Of a stretch of 64,000 nucleotides of DNA, positions 1-10,047 are shown in pieces. The notes beneath the pieces are model-generated. The model made no database searches, was not told where the DNA came from, and saw only the letters and a list, made by a program, of their open reading frames with translations. How positions within the stretch are numbered: position 1 is the stretch's first letter; each line of letters begins with the position of its first letter. The stretch is from assembly GCA_964406345.1 (NCBI GenBank), contig CAYORK010000003.1:1-64000 (forward strand). The letters are read 5' to 3'. The stretch is from SYAN01 sp964406345. Its GTDB lineage: Bacteria; Actinomycetota; Actinomycetes; Nanopelagicales; Nanopelagicaceae. Both the position numbers and the translations under genes were made by a program.

Positions 1-556
1 ATGGATCGCCCGCGATCTGCTCCGAGAATCGAGTGCAACGCGCACAGAGGATGCAGCGCTCACGATCGAGGAGGACCTGTGAGGAGATATTGATCGGCTT
101 TTCGAAGGTGCGCTTCTTCCCCTCGTAGCGAGACTCACCACGACCATTGCTCATCGCTTGGTTCTGAAGTGGGCACTCACCACCCTTATCGCAGACCGGA
201 CAATCGAGTGGATGGTTGATGAGAAGCAACTCCATCACGCCCTCTTGCGCTTTCTGCGCAACAGCTGAGGTCAACTGCGTATTGACCACCATGCCAGGTT
301 CGACCGGGATGGTGCAGGATGCTTGTGGCTTCGGGAACTTACGTCCGTTGATCTCGATCTCGACGAGACATTGGCGGCATGCGCCGACTGGATCGAGGAG
401 TGGGTGATCACAGAAACGTGGGATCTGGATACCGAGCTTCTCGGCGGCACGAATGACCAGGGTTCCCTTCGGAACGCTGACTTCGAAACCATCGATGGTG
501 AGCGTGATCATCTCGATCGCTGGCTCTTCGGTCTTGGCGATCTCTTGGATCGTCAT
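1..556 (-). CDS. nuoG: NADH-quinone oxidoreductase subunit G (partial, 3' end beyond window)
   Basis: N-terminal 185 residues of the large iron-sulfur subunit of complex I, which passes electrons from NuoF/NuoE towards NuoI and NuoB. A 2Fe-2S ferredoxin domain occupies about residues 15-95 ([27 protein letters not shown]). It is followed by a His-Cys 4Fe-4S region ([17 protein letters not shown]) and the start of the next cluster motif ([10 protein letters not shown]). The ATG at 556 overlaps the nuoF stop in an ATGA, indicating translational coupling. The gene runs off base 1, so the molybdopterin-like domain is not visible. Confidence 0.95.
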   Translation of the reverse strand, partial: MTIQEIAKTEEPAIEMITLTIDGFEVSVPKGTLVIRAAEKLGIQIPRFCDHPLLDPVGACRQCLVEIEINGRKFPKPQASCTIPVEPGMVVNTQLTSAVAQKAQEGVMELLLINHPLDCPVCDKGGECPLQNQAMSNGRGESRYEGKKRTFEKPINISSQVLLDRERCILCARCTRFSEQIAGDP

Positions 557-1863
557 CGCGCACCTGCTTCCGAGGATGCGAAGAGTGTCGATGCATGTGG
601 ATCGAAAGGACAGCCACCGTTGCTCAAGTGATCGAGATATTCCTGACGGAAGTACTTGAGTGAGGAGATGATCGGGCTCGCTGCACCATCTGCGAGCGCA
701 CAGAAGGAACGACCCATGATGTTGTCACAGAGATCGAGCAACTTGTCGAGATCCGCAGGAGTTCCTTCACCGTTCTCGAGGTTCTTCAAGGCCTGCACCA
801 ACCACCAGGTTCCTTCGCGGCACGGTGTGCACTTTCCGCAAGACTCATGCTTGTAGAACTCGGTCCAACGCAGGACGGCGCGAACGACGCATGTGGTCTC
901 ATCGAAGATCTGTAGCGCCTTGGTGCCGAGCATCGATCCGGCAGCGGCAACGCCTTCATAATCGAGTGGGACATCGAGATGCTCATCAGTGAACATCGGT
1001 GTCGATGATCCACCTGGGGTCCAGAACTTGAGTCTGTGACCGGTACGAATCCCGCCTGCCAGCTGGATCAATTCACGAAGCGTGATGCCGAGCGGTGCTT
1101 CGAACTGTCCTGGATTGTTGACGTGACCGGAGAGTGAATAGAGGGTGTAACCCTTCGACTTCTCTGTTCCCATCGATGCGAACCACTCCGCACCCTTATC
1201 GATGATCGATGGCACCGATGCGATCGATTCGACGTTGTTGACCACGGTCGGACGGGCATAGAGACCTGCGATCGCGGGGAATGGCGGACGAAGACGCGGT
1301 TGGCCACGGAAACCTTCGAGCGAATCGAGAAGCGCCGTCTCTTCGCCACAGATGTATGCACCTGCGCCGACATGGAGAACGAGCTCTAGATCGAAACCTT
1401 TGCCGAGGATGTTCTTGCCAAGTAAGCCTGCCTTGTAGGCATCGTCGATCGCTTGTTGCACGCGACGGATCACATGTGTCACTTCACCACGGATATAGAT
1501 GAATGCATGATTCGCGCGGATCGCGTAAGAGGCGATGATCACGCCTTCGACCAAGACATGTGGGTTGGCAAGGAGGAGCGGAGTGTCCTTGCAGGTGCCT
1601 GGCTCTGACTCATCGGCATTGACGACGAGGTAGTGCTCCTTGTTATCGCCTTGTGGGATGAATCCCCACTTCATTCCAGTGGGAAAACCTGCGCCACCGC
1701 GACCACGAAGCCCAGAATCCTTGACCAATTGGATGATCGCATCGGGATCCATATCGAGCGCTTTCGCAACGGCCTTGTAGCCACCATTGCGCTTGTATCC
1801 ATCGATCGTGAAGGAATCCTCTTGATCCCAGAAAGCAGAGAGGACCGGTGTCAACTTCGCCAT
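553..1863 (-). CDS. nuoF: NADH-quinone oxidoreductase subunit F
   Basis: 436-residue NADH-binding subunit carrying FMN and a 4Fe-4S cluster. The glycine-rich NADH/FMN site [16 protein letters not shown] lies near residue 50, the FMN-binding stretch [16 protein letters not shown] near 170, and the cluster motif [13 protein letters not shown] near 345 with a later Cys in SFCALADGA. Length is normal for the family. The start ATG overlaps the nuoE stop (TGATG) and the stop overlaps the nuoG start, so it sits inside the nuo operon. Confidence 0.97.
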   Translation of the reverse strand: MAKLTPVLSAFWDQEDSFTIDGYKRNGGYKAVAKALDMDPDAIIQLVKDSGLRGRGGAGFPTGMKWGFIPQGDNKEHYLVVNADESEPGTCKDTPLLLANPHVLVEGVIIASYAIRANHAFIYIRGEVTHVIRRVQQAIDDAYKAGLLGKNILGKGFDLELVLHVGAGAYICGEETALLDSLEGFRGQPRLRPPFPAIAGLYARPTVVNNVESIASVPSIIDKGAEWFASMGTEKSKGYTLYSLSGHVNNPGQFEAPLGITLRELIQLAGGIRTGHRLKFWTPGGSSTPMFTDEHLDVPLDYEGVAAAGSMLGTKALQIFDETTCVVRAVLRWTEFYKHESCGKCTPCREGTWWLVQALKNLENGEGTPADLDKLLDLCDNIMGRSFCALADGAASPIISSLKYFRQEYLDHLSNGGCPFDPHASTLFASSEAGAR

Positions 1864-2504
1864 CAGATCTCTCCTCTATCTTTCGCATTTCCTTTGGCGA
1901 TCTTCAGTCCCAAGAGAGTCGGATCCCCCGCTTGCACGCCCTCATTCGCAAGTCCATCGCTAAGACCAGCAAGGACACGTGATGCTTCCTTCCACGTCAC
2001 GAGGCGATTGGGTCCACGCGTCGGCTTCGGCGGATTACCACTTCGCATCGCGTCGACGAGATCCTTCGCGCTCGATGGGGTTTGGTTGTCGTAGAACTCC
2101 CAATTCGCCATCACGACAGGTGCGTAATCACATGCGGCGTTGCATTCGATGTGTTCGACCGAGACCTTGCCATCAGCGGTGACGCCATCGTTCTCGATCT
2201 CGAGGTGCTCGAGCAAGGATTTGTAGATCTCATCGCCACCCATGATCGCGCAGAGCGTGTTGGTGCAGACACCGACGTGATACTCGCCGACTGGCTTGCG
2301 CTTGTATTGGGTATAGAAGGTAGCCACTGCGTTGACCTCAGCCGTTTCGAGATCGAGTTTCACTGCGATCTTCTCGATGCCTTCTTGGGTGACATAGCCA
2401 TCGATCGATTGCACATAGTGAAGCAGTGGCATGATCGCAGAGCGTGAACGTGGATAGCGCTTGATGATCGCATCCATCACCTTCTCGTGTTCATCTGTGA
2501 ACAT
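1863..2504 (-). CDS. nuoE: NADH-quinone oxidoreductase subunit E
   Basis: 213-residue thioredoxin-fold 2Fe-2S subunit of the NADH dehydrogenase module. The four cluster cysteines are in CTNTLCAIMGG and ECNAACDYAP. The C-terminal 50 residues (TRGPNRLVTWKEASRVLAG onward) extend past the Fe-S domain, as is usual in actinobacterial NuoE. The ATG at 2504 abuts the nuoD stop. Confidence 0.96.
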   Translation of the reverse strand: MFTDEHEKVMDAIIKRYPRSRSAIMPLLHYVQSIDGYVTQEGIEKIAVKLDLETAEVNAVATFYTQYKRKPVGEYHVGVCTNTLCAIMGGDEIYKSLLEHLEIENDGVTADGKVSVEHIECNAACDYAPVVMANWEFYDNQTPSSAKDLVDAMRSGNPPKPTRGPNRLVTWKEASRVLAGLSDGLANEGVQAGDPTLLGLKIAKGNAKDRGEI

Positions 2505-3850
2505 CAGCGATCGACACCTCCCATCACCGGATCGATCGAGGCGACTGCGGCGACGACATCAGCGATCTGACCGCCTTCGACCATCGCTGCGGTCGACTGA
2601 AGATTGTTGAATGAAGGCTCACGGAAATGAACGCGGAATGGGCGAGTGCCACCATCGCTGACGAGGTGGACGCCGAACTCTCCACGTGGGGATTCGACCG
2701 CGGTGTAGACCTGACCGGCTGGGACGCGGAAACCTTCGGTGACGAGTTTGAAGTGGTGGATCAACGCCTCCATCGACTCACCCATGATGGTGCGAATGTG
2801 TTCGAGCGAGTTACCGAGTCCGTCGCCACCAAGCGCCAATTGCGCGGGCCATGCGATCTTCTTGTCAGTGACCATGACCGGGGATCCCTCGGACTTTTCC
2901 AACTTATCTGCGCACTGCTCGACGATCCGAAGCGATTGCTCGAGTTCTTGCATACGGATCAAGAATCGGGCATAGCTATCACCACTCGTCGCAGTGATGA
3001 CATCGAACTCGTAATCCTCGTAGCCGCAATATGGCTGGGTCTTGCGAAGATCCCATGGCAATCCGGTGGCACGAAGGACTGGTCCAGTGACTCCAAGCGT
3101 CGTACATCCTGCAAGATCAAGGAAGCCGACATCCTTGGTGCGCTTCATCCAGATCGAGTTACCGACCAGGAGTTTCTCGTTGTCCTTGAAGTTCTTTCGC
3201 AGATCCTTGACCGTCTCGCGGATCTTCGTAATCGCGCCATTTGGAAGGTCTTGCGCAACGCCACCCGGCCTTACGTAGGCCATGTTCATGCGAAGTCCGG
3301 AGATCAACTCGAAGATATCGAGCACCTTCTCGCGTTCACGGAATGCGAAGAGCATCGGCGAGAGCGCACCGAGTTCGAGCGCACCAGTGCCGAGAGCGAC
3401 CATATGTGAGGAGATGCGGTTGAGTTCCATCATCATCACGCGGATCACAGTCGCGCGCTCTGGGATCTGATCGGTGATTCCGAGCAATTTCTCGACGCCT
3501 AGGCAATATGCGGTCTCATTGAAGATCGGTGAGAGGTAATCCATACGGGTGACGAAGGTGACGCCTTGAGTCCAGGTGCGGAACTCACAGTTCTTCTCGA
3601 TGCCGGTGTGGAGGTATCCGATACCGCAACGACATTCGGTGACGGTCTCGCCGTCGAGTTCGAGCATGAGACGAAGTACGCCGTGAGTGGAAGGGTGTTG
3701 TGGTCCCATATTGACCACGACGCGCTCTTCCTTGTTCGCGCCGATCTCGGTCGCGGTCTGATCCCAATCACCACCGGTGACGGAGTAGACCGTTCCCTCT
3801 GTGGTCTCGCGCGCAGAGGCGTAGGGATCCCTGAAGTCAGTGGTACTCAT
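2504..3850 (-). CDS. nuoD: NADH-quinone oxidoreductase subunit D
   Basis: 448-residue 49-kDa subunit, which forms the quinone-binding pocket with NuoB. Signatures are [15 protein letters not shown] near residue 47, the Tyr/His region near [10 protein letters not shown], and the C-terminal [10 protein letters not shown]. The first 40 residues before the conserved core are less conserved. Its start overlaps the nuoC stop (ATGA). Long open frames on the plus strand here are antisense shadows. Confidence 0.97.
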   Translation of the reverse strand: MSTTDFRDPYASARETTEGTVYSVTGGDWDQTATEIGANKEERVVVNMGPQHPSTHGVLRLMLELDGETVTECRCGIGYLHTGIEKNCEFRTWTQGVTFVTRMDYLSPIFNETAYCLGVEKLLGITDQIPERATVIRVMMMELNRISSHMVALGTGALELGALSPMLFAFREREKVLDIFELISGLRMNMAYVRPGGVAQDLPNGAITKIRETVKDLRKNFKDNEKLLVGNSIWMKRTKDVGFLDLAGCTTLGVTGPVLRATGLPWDLRKTQPYCGYEDYEFDVITATSGDSYARFLIRMQELEQSLRIVEQCADKLEKSEGSPVMVTDKKIAWPAQLALGGDGLGNSLEHIRTIMGESMEALIHHFKLVTEGFRVPAGQVYTAVESPRGEFGVHLVSDGGTRPFRVHFREPSFNNLQSTAAMVEGGQIADVVAAVASIDPVMGGVDR

Positions 3851-4485
3851 CGATATGACCTTCTTCGATCCGGTGGTGGGATGACCGCACCCTTGTATTC
3901 GACTTCGATTCCGCCGAGCGGATAATCCTTACGTTGTGGATGTCCGGGCCAGTCATCAGGCATCAAGATGCGAGTGAGCGCTGGATGTCCGTCGAAGATG
4001 ATGCCGAACATGTCGTAGGTCTCGCGCTCGTTCCAGTTGTTCCCTGCCCATACCTCGACGAGTGATGGGATGTGTGGATCGGACTCGGGTACCGAGACTT
4101 CCAATCGGATCCGGCGATTGTTGGTGATGGAGAGCAATGGATAGACGGCGTGGAGTTCCCTTCCACTCTCATTGGGATAGTGGACGCCGCTCACACCGAG
4201 ACAGAACTCGAAGCGAAGCGATGGTGTATCGCGAAGGATCCGTGCGACCTCTACGAGACGTTCGCGCTTGATGTGCAACGTCAACTCACCGCGATCTACG
4301 ACGACCTTCTCGATCGCATCGGAGAAGAGTGGATATGCGCGTTCCAATTCATCCGCTACCTCATCGAAGTAGGAACCGTATGGACGCTGACTCGACCCAG
4401 GTTGTTGGCTCGATCGGACGAGGCCGCCATAACCTGAGGTGTCACCGGTGCCTTTGACACCGAACATTCCCTCTTCTTTGCTCAC
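3847..4485 (-). CDS. nuoC: NADH-quinone oxidoreductase subunit C
   Basis: 212-residue 30-kDa subunit of the complex I peripheral arm. The family signature [16 protein letters not shown] is near residue 155, followed by [21 protein letters not shown]. The first 30 residues form a Gly/Ser-rich leader typical of actinobacterial NuoC. It starts with GTG at 4485, sharing bases with the nuoB stop. Confidence 0.96.
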   Translation of the reverse strand: MSKEEGMFGVKGTGDTSGYGGLVRSSQQPGSSQRPYGSYFDEVADELERAYPLFSDAIEKVVVDRGELTLHIKRERLVEVARILRDTPSLRFEFCLGVSGVHYPNESGRELHAVYPLLSITNNRRIRLEVSVPESDPHIPSLVEVWAGNNWNERETYDMFGIIFDGHPALTRILMPDDWPGHPQRKDYPLGGIEVEYKGAVIPPPDRRRSYR

Positions 4486-5036
4486 GCGAGTAGCCCCTTC
4501 ATCTGATGCGTTGGGGTAGCAGCGAGCGCAGCAGCTTCAGCAGCTTGCGCCACTTCCTCGCGATTGACGCCAAGTTTGGAGTGCTTGATCTGGTCGTGGA
4601 GCTTCAAGATCGCATCCATCAACATCTCAGGTCTTGGTGGGCACCCCGGGAGATAGATATCGACTGGCACCACGTGGTCCACGCCTTGGACGATGGCGTA
4701 GTTGTTGAACATGCCTCCTGAGGATGCACATGCACCCATGGAGAGGACCCACTTCGGTTCTGCCATCTGGTCGTAGATCTGGCGCAAGACCGGTGCCATC
4801 TTGTTCGATACGCGACCTGCGACGATCATGAGGTCGGCCTGACGAGGCGATGCTCGAAAGACCTCCATACCGAAACGTGCCAAGTCATAACGGCCGCCAC
4901 CGACTGCCATCATCTCGATCGCACAACAAGCAAGACCGAAAGTCGCAGGCCAGAGCGAGTTGCGACGCATGTAATTTGCGAGTCCTTCTACGGTGGTGAG
5001 AAGGAATCCGCTCGGAAGTTTCTCTTCGACGCCCAT
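4482..5036 (-). CDS. nuoB: NADH-quinone oxidoreductase subunit B
   Basis: 184-residue subunit holding the terminal N2 4Fe-4S cluster, next to the quinone site. Cluster ligands are visible in [12 protein letters not shown] near residue 35, in the Cys of [10 protein letters not shown], and in [12 protein letters not shown]. Length is typical. It lies 16 bases downstream of nuoA and is coupled to nuoC. Confidence 0.97.
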   Translation of the reverse strand: MGVEEKLPSGFLLTTVEGLANYMRRNSLWPATFGLACCAIEMMAVGGGRYDLARFGMEVFRASPRQADLMIVAGRVSNKMAPVLRQIYDQMAEPKWVLSMGACASSGGMFNNYAIVQGVDHVVPVDIYLPGCPPRPEMLMDAILKLHDQIKHSKLGVNREEVAQAAEAAALAATPTHQMKGLLA

Positions 5037-5052
5037 TACCTATCGATCACCT

Positions 5053-5412
5053 CTAATCCCACTCGAGTCCGCCACGTCGCCACTCATACGCATAGGCGAC
5101 TGAGACATTGAAAATGAAGAGCGCCATCGCAACGAGTCCGAAGAGTCCTTGTTGGTCGAAGGTGACCGCCCATGGATAGAGGAAGAGGATCTCGATGTCG
5201 AAGATGATGAAGAGCATCGCGGTGAGGAAGTACTTGACCGGGAATCGACCGCCACCTTGGGCTTGTGGACTTGGCTCGATGCCGCACTCATAGGCCTCTG
5301 CCTTCGCTCGGTTGTAGCGCCGAGGTCCGGTGATGGCACCCGCGACGATGGAGATCACTGCGAATCCGAATCCGATCGCGAAGAGCGCGATGATCGGGAC
5401 GTAGGGATTCAC
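5053..5412 (-). CDS. nuoA: NADH-quinone oxidoreductase subunit A
   Basis: 119-residue membrane subunit with three transmembrane helices (about residues 5-27, 60-80 and 87-107). The family motif YECGIEPSPQAQGG is in the loop and FDIEILFLYPWA in helix 2. It is the first gene of the nuo operon. Its GTG start at 5412 has a TAAGAT hexamer ending eight bases upstream, so its mRNA may be leaderless or nearly so. menG lies 24 bases upstream on the same strand, so read-through is also possible. Confidence 0.95.
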   Translation of the reverse strand: MNPYVPIIALFAIGFGFAVISIVAGAITGPRRYNRAKAEAYECGIEPSPQAQGGGRFPVKYFLTAMLFIIFDIEILFLYPWAVTFDQQGLFGLVAMALFIFNVSVAYAYEWRRGGLEWD

Positions 5413-5420
5413 AAGGAGCC

Positions 5421-5426
5421 ATCTTA
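5421..5426 (-). promoter_or_regulatory. -10 element of nuoA / nuo operon
   Basis: TAAGAT on the minus strand, eight bases before the nuoA GTG. It fits the TANNNT consensus, with transcription starting at or next to the start codon. It lies between the menG stop and nuoA. Confidence 0.45.
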
Positions 5427-5436
5427 GATGTGGGTC

Positions 5437-6147
5437 CTAAGAGGCGGAAATCGAGGCTCGCTTTCTTCCGGTGTGAACTGCGACAACCCCCGCAGTGAGA
5501 TCTCGCCACGTGACATCCTGCCAGCCCGCCCCGGTCATCAATGCGGCAAGGTCTCGTTGATTCGGCCACGCCATGATCGATTCGGCGAGATAGATATAGG
5601 CATCGGGATTGGAAGAGAAGCGCTTTGCGATCGGAGGAAGCGCGCGAAGAAGGTACTTGAAATAGATGGTGCGAAACAGCCGCGAGGTCGGGTGCGAGAA
5701 CTCGACGACGTAGATCCGTCCACCAGCTCGTGTGACCCGTAGTGCCTCCGCAAGTGCCTTCGATGTGTCATGTGTGTTGCGAAGTCCGAAGGAGATGGTG
5801 GTGATGTCGAACTCATCATCATCGAAAGGAAGTGCGAGCGCATCACCGAATACGAATGTGAGTTCCGGATGAAGTCTCTTGCCAGTTTCGATCATGCCGC
5901 GAGAGAAATCGAGTGCGATGACCTCTGCGCCACTTCGCGCAAGAGCAGCACTCGAAGTACCTGTTCCAGCGGCGATATCAAGGATCCGCTCTCCGCGCTT
6001 CGGCGCGATGATCTTGCTCACCTTCTTCCGCCATCTCTTTGTCTGGCCAAGGCTGAGAAGGTCGTTGAGTATGTCGTAACGCTTCGCTACGCGATCGAAC
6101 ATGCGTGAGACATCTTCGGGGTCCTTACCCAGATCCGCGCGCGTCAT
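5437..6147 (-). CDS. menG: Demethylmenaquinone methyltransferase
   Basis: 236-residue SAM-dependent methyltransferase (MenG/UbiE family) for the last step of menaquinone synthesis. It shows MFDRVAKRYDILNDLLSLG at the N-terminus, the SAM-binding ILDIAAGTGTSSAALA near residue 55, and the UbiE signature GLRNTHDTSKALAEALRVT. A GAGGTGAAG ribosome site precedes the ATG. It is divergent from menF and directly upstream of nuoA, which fits a shared respiratory role. Confidence 0.95.
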   Translation of the reverse strand: MTRADLGKDPEDVSRMFDRVAKRYDILNDLLSLGQTKRWRKKVSKIIAPKRGERILDIAAGTGTSSAALARSGAEVIALDFSRGMIETGKRLHPELTFVFGDALALPFDDDEFDITTISFGLRNTHDTSKALAEALRVTRAGGRIYVVEFSHPTSRLFRTIYFKYLLRALPPIAKRFSSNPDAYIYLAESIMAWPNQRDLAALMTGAGWQDVTWRDLTAGVVAVHTGRKRASISAS

Positions 6148-6167
6148 GGTCGTATCTTCACCTCAAC

Positions 6168-6173
6168 TAGGCT
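6168..6173 (+). promoter_or_regulatory. -10 element of menF
   Basis: TAGGCT within CTAGGCTTAGGCAA. The same 14 bases occur in the clpC upstream region on the minus strand (33931-33944). Transcription would begin near 6180, giving about 50 bases of leader before the chosen ATG. Confidence 0.4.
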
Positions 6174-6231
6174 TAGGCAACAAATCGAATTGAAGTACGT
6201 TGGAATCTGCGATGAGGGCGGAGCAAAAAGG

Positions 6232-7485
6232 ATGAGGAAGATGCGAGTGCGAACCGAGGTCCTCGGTGATCTGCCACATCTTCTCGAAGTGAGCATCAAG
6301 GACGAACTTTCGAATGCATCTCCTGCGGATCCCATCACCTGGGTACGAGGCGATGAGGGGATGGTCGCATTCGGTGAATACAAGAGGGTCGAGATCACGG
6401 GAAGTGACCGCTTCGAGAAGGCCCGAAAATGGTGGCAGGACGCACTTCGTGAACTCGACATCCATAACAACGTCCACGGTTCTGGCACTGGACCGATCCT
6501 CTTCGCCTCATTCGCATTCGATAGCGAAGAACCTTCGACCCTTCTCATCCCCGAAGTAGTGATCGGCAAGCGCGGCGAAAGGCTCTGGATCACCTGGTTC
6601 GGTGATGGTCCACAACCGGTAGTGAGATCGATCAAGAGCAAGAGTGCACCTCTTGCTTTGCGATGGAGTGGTGAGAATGGCGATGCATGGCGAAGCCATG
6701 TCGCCGCGATCGTCGATCTGATCCAAAGTGGCGAAGCAGAGAAGGTAGTCCTTGCTCGCGCGCTCGATGGCAGCGTCGAAGGAGACCAACGAATCGACAC
6801 TCGCCGACTCTTGCAACTCCTCGGCTCCGATTACCCGAACACCTGGCTCTTCTCGAACCATGGCCTCGTAGGTGCGACACCGGAGTTATTGGTTCGATTG
6901 AGCAAGTCACTCGTCACATCACGTGTCCTTGCCGGGACGATCAAGCGAAGCGGTGATGATGAGAAGGATCTCGCACTCGCGGCATCACTCGCGCGATCAT
7001 CGAAGGATCTTGAAGAACACGAGTACGCAGTTCGGTCGGTAGCTGAAGCCCTCGTGCCACTCTGCTCCTCTACCAATGTGCCGGAATCTCCGTTCGTACT
7101 TCATCTTTCCAATGTCATGCATCTTGCAACCGATGTCACCGGAGTCGTCACCGATTCCGTCAATCCACCTGATGTCTTCGATCTCCTCGCAAGACTGCAT
7201 CCATCGGCCGCTGTCTGCGGCACGCCGCGGGAGCGAGCAGAGCGCTCCATAAGAGCGGTGGAAGAGATCAGTCGCGGTCGCTACGCAGGTCCAGTCGGAT
7301 GGGTCGATATCCGATCCGATGGCGAGTTCGGGATCGCACTCCGTTGTGGCCAGATCGATGCATCGAAGAAGTCGATCAGGATCTATGCCGGCTGTGGCAT
7401 CGTCGCTGGATCAGATCCCGTGGCCGAATATGCCGAGAGCGAGGCGAAACTCGCTGCGATTCAAGGCGCGCTAGCGCGCCATTGA
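6232..7485 (+). CDS. menF: Isochorismate synthase
   Basis: Chorismate-binding enzyme converting chorismate to isochorismate, the first committed step of menaquinone synthesis. About 417 residues. The conserved core includes LARALDGSVEG, HLSNVMHLATDVTG, the signature SAAVCGTPRERAERSIRAVE, and the C-terminal GRYAGPVGWVD and RIYAGCGIVAGSDP. The frame is open from a TTG at 6190. I chose ATG 6232 because GGAG lies eight bases before it; ATG 6241 is also possible. The 3' end overlaps menD tail to tail by 15 bases. Confidence 0.92.
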   Translation: MRKMRVRTEVLGDLPHLLEVSIKDELSNASPADPITWVRGDEGMVAFGEYKRVEITGSDRFEKARKWWQDALRELDIHNNVHGSGTGPILFASFAFDSEEPSTLLIPEVVIGKRGERLWITWFGDGPQPVVRSIKSKSAPLALRWSGENGDAWRSHVAAIVDLIQSGEAEKVVLARALDGSVEGDQRIDTRRLLQLLGSDYPNTWLFSNHGLVGATPELLVRLSKSLVTSRVLAGTIKRSGDDEKDLALAASLARSSKDLEEHEYAVRSVAEALVPLCSSTNVPESPFVLHLSNVMHLATDVTGVVTDSVNPPDVFDLLARLHPSAAVCGTPRERAERSIRAVEEISRGRYAGPVGWVDIRSDGEFGIALRCGQIDASKKSIRIYAGCGIVAGSDPVAEYAESEAKLAAIQGALARH

Positions 7486-9081
7486 TTCTGCTGCCAACTT
7501 CCCAAAGCGCTCCCGGATCGAATCGAGATTATCCGCATTCGCCTCACGGTTAGGCATCTTGGCGACGATCACTTGGATCCTGGAGTCACTCTTCTTCGCC
7601 TTACTCTCATAGGCGCTCAGTAGCTCAGCCACTGAACTCACCTCCACGGCGCGAATACCGAAGGCGCTAGCGATCTTTCGCAAGTCCTTGCCATGGGGAG
7701 TGCCGAAGACGGCTTCGAAATGTTCCACACCTCGCTGTGGCAAGGTGGAGAAGATGCCACCGCCATCGTTATCTACGACGATGATGCTCAAATCAGCATC
7801 GATCTCGTTGCTGAGCGCTGAGATGTCATGGAGGTATGCAAGGTCGCCGAGGAGCGCGACGCTCTTGCCGAAATTCTGAGCGATGCCCATGGCAGTTGCG
7901 ATGTTGCCATCGATCCCAGCCAATCCGCGATTCGCGAAGACCTTGATTGGATCGCTCTCACGCGGGATCGCGAAAGCCTCGATATCTCGAATCGGGCGCG
8001 ACGAAGCTACGAAGAGAGCATCCATCTTCAACTGTGCGACCGCAGCTGCAAGACGCCCCTCGCTCCACTCAGCGCTCGAAGAGATCGCCTCATTGGCAAG
8101 AGTGAAGAAGGAGAGCCAACGCTCTCGCCACTCTGGATCTGCCTTCGTTGCCACCACCTTTGGAAGGACATGGTGGATCTCATCTGCACTTCTTCGGGTA
8201 TCTATCTCGGCGGTGCGTGGATCGATCACCATGATCTTCTTCGCACTACTTATATAGGCGTTGAGCGAACGGTTGAGGGTGGTTCGACCTATGACGATCA
8301 CAAGGTCGGCAAGAAGCTCCTTACGAACTTCCTCGCTCGAGAGAATCAATGAAGCATGTGGAATGGCATCCTCGAAAGAGATCGGATCCTCACTCACCAC
8401 CACAGCCCTCGAGCTCTTTGCGAAAGCAGTGATCTCTTCAACCGTGAATCCAGCGAGGTCATGTCCAATGACCAGGACAACTCGGCTCTGATTGATCGCA
8501 ATCTCGCCAGGGACGATGATCCGATCCTCGAGCGGATTCACTTTGATCCCGTCAAGCCAATCATGTGAACCAACTCCACTCTCAACCGGGAGGAGTGGTT
8601 CATCGAATTGGAGATTGAAGTGAACTGGTCCGCCATTTCCAAGGAGATGACTCGGTTCGAAGAGCGTTCCAGTGTCGATCGTCTTGAGGGCGAATGCACC
8701 GAATATCCCTTGCTGCAACGTGGTCTGGTTGGCACCGGTCTTTCGTAGCCGCTCTGGACGATCTGCGGTAAGAAGGAGAAGGCGTTCATTGGCGTGATAG
8801 GCCTCAAGTACTGCCGGGAAGAAATTCGCTACCGCCGTCCCGCTCGTGGAGACCACTGGCACATATCGTTTCGTCGCCTTCGCGATTCCAAGGGCGTAGA
8901 AGGCTGCACCACGTTCATCGATGCGAATATGTGTGCGTATCAATCCCTTTGCTGCCGCATCCGAGAAAGCAAGACTTAGCGGCGCATTCCTTGATCCCGG
9001 AGCGATGACGACATCGCTGATTCCAAGTTCGATCAATCGCCTTACGAGATGACGAGCCAAGTTAGTCGATGGATTACTCAC
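7471..9081 (-). CDS. menD: SEPHCHC synthase (menaquinone biosynthesis)
   Basis: 536-residue thiamine-diphosphate enzyme adding a 2-oxoglutarate-derived unit to isochorismate. The N-terminal pyrimidine-binding domain has DVVIAPGSRNAPLSLAF and HIRIDERGAAFYALGIAKA. The C-terminal ThDP motif is GDLAYLHDISALSN followed by VVDNDGGGIFSTLPQ. It starts four bases before the menC stop (ATGA), so it is the last gene of a menB-menC-menD operon. Confidence 0.96.
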   Translation of the reverse strand: MSNPSTNLARHLVRRLIELGISDVVIAPGSRNAPLSLAFSDAAAKGLIRTHIRIDERGAAFYALGIAKATKRYVPVVSTSGTAVANFFPAVLEAYHANERLLLLTADRPERLRKTGANQTTLQQGIFGAFALKTIDTGTLFEPSHLLGNGGPVHFNLQFDEPLLPVESGVGSHDWLDGIKVNPLEDRIIVPGEIAINQSRVVLVIGHDLAGFTVEEITAFAKSSRAVVVSEDPISFEDAIPHASLILSSEEVRKELLADLVIVIGRTTLNRSLNAYISSAKKIMVIDPRTAEIDTRRSADEIHHVLPKVVATKADPEWRERWLSFFTLANEAISSSAEWSEGRLAAAVAQLKMDALFVASSRPIRDIEAFAIPRESDPIKVFANRGLAGIDGNIATAMGIAQNFGKSVALLGDLAYLHDISALSNEIDADLSIIVVDNDGGGIFSTLPQRGVEHFEAVFGTPHGKDLRKIASAFGIRAVEVSSVAELLSAYESKAKKSDSRIQVIVAKMPNREANADNLDSIRERFGKLAAESMAR

Positions 9082-10034
9082 GAGACGAGGACCTCATAAC
9101 ACTCACGGAGACGATCCTGCCACCAGCTCAAACGCTCCTTCTCCACTGCCAAGGAATCGAGAGTCGATCGATCGATAGATGAGAGATTCTTCACTTCGAT
9201 CGATCCATCAATGATCTGATGGCGAGCAACGTCGTCGGTGAAGAGGACGCCGGTTGCAAGTCCTGACGCAGCCGGCTCTTGCGTCAGCGCAGCAGCAAGA
9301 TGTAGACCCTGTGAGATACCGACTGCGCTCTCAAGCGCACTCGAGACGACTACCGGAAGTGCGAAATGTTCCGCGATCTTCATCGCTGATCTGATGCCAC
9401 CAAGTGGCGAACTCTTGAGGATGACGAGGTCGGCAGCTCCGGTGAGATCGAGTGAGAGTGGATCCTCGCTCTTTCGAACCACCTCATCGGCGGCGACCTT
9501 GATCTCGATCCTCTTCTTCAACTCCTTGAGTTCTTCGACGCTCTCGCAGGGTTGTTCGACATAGTCGATGCTCTTGGCAAGCGGCTCTAGGAAAGTGACT
9601 GCCTCATCGACGCCCATCGCACCGTTGAGGTCGAGTCTGATCGCCATCGATGGGAAGAGCCTTCGCACATGCTCAAGCCTTGCCATATTTCGCATCGGAT
9701 CATCGGTCACCTTGATCTTCACCGTCTTCGCTCCTGGATACCAAGAGAGGATCCGTTCGATCTCCTCTTCACTATCCACTGCTGGCAAAGTGGCGTTGAT
9801 CGCTACCTTGCTACGAAGAGTGGGGACTTTCGGCTGGAATGCTGCTTCGATCCCGGCTTGAAGCCATCGCGAGGATTCGACTGCGTCATATTCGAGGAAT
9901 GGTGAGAACTCGCCCCAACCGAATGGCCCTTCGAAGAGTGCGACCTCGCGAGATTCGATGCCACGAAACTTCGTGCGCATCGGAAGCCTCAAGACATGGA
10001 GCGTTGCGAGAATCTCCGAGAGATCCGGATACAT
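9078..10034 (-). CDS. menC: o-Succinylbenzoate synthase
   Basis: 318-residue enolase-superfamily enzyme that dehydrates SHCHC to o-succinylbenzoate. Barrel residues visible are KIKV, the metal ligands in RLDLNG, YVEQPC and AADEV, and the C-terminal lysine in VILKSSPLGG. The open frame continues upstream to 10196, but that part overlaps menB and is unlike the family. The start MYPDLSEILATLHV at 10034 lies 13 bases after the menB stop. Confidence 0.93.
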   Translation of the reverse strand: MYPDLSEILATLHVLRLPMRTKFRGIESREVALFEGPFGWGEFSPFLEYDAVESSRWLQAGIEAAFQPKVPTLRSKVAINATLPAVDSEEEIERILSWYPGAKTVKIKVTDDPMRNMARLEHVRRLFPSMAIRLDLNGAMGVDEAVTFLEPLAKSIDYVEQPCESVEELKELKKRIEIKVAADEVVRKSEDPLSLDLTGAADLVILKSSPLGGIRSAMKIAEHFALPVVVSSALESAVGISQGLHLAAALTQEPAASGLATGVLFTDDVARHQIIDGSIEVKNLSSIDRSTLDSLAVEKERLSWWQDRLRECYEVLVS

Positions 10035-10047
10035 GGTTCCTCGCGTC

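Noticed and set aside
2627..3409. 260-residue open frame on plus inside nuoD
   Set aside because: Antisense to a fully conserved gene; no family features. Codon bias here leaves the complementary frame open.
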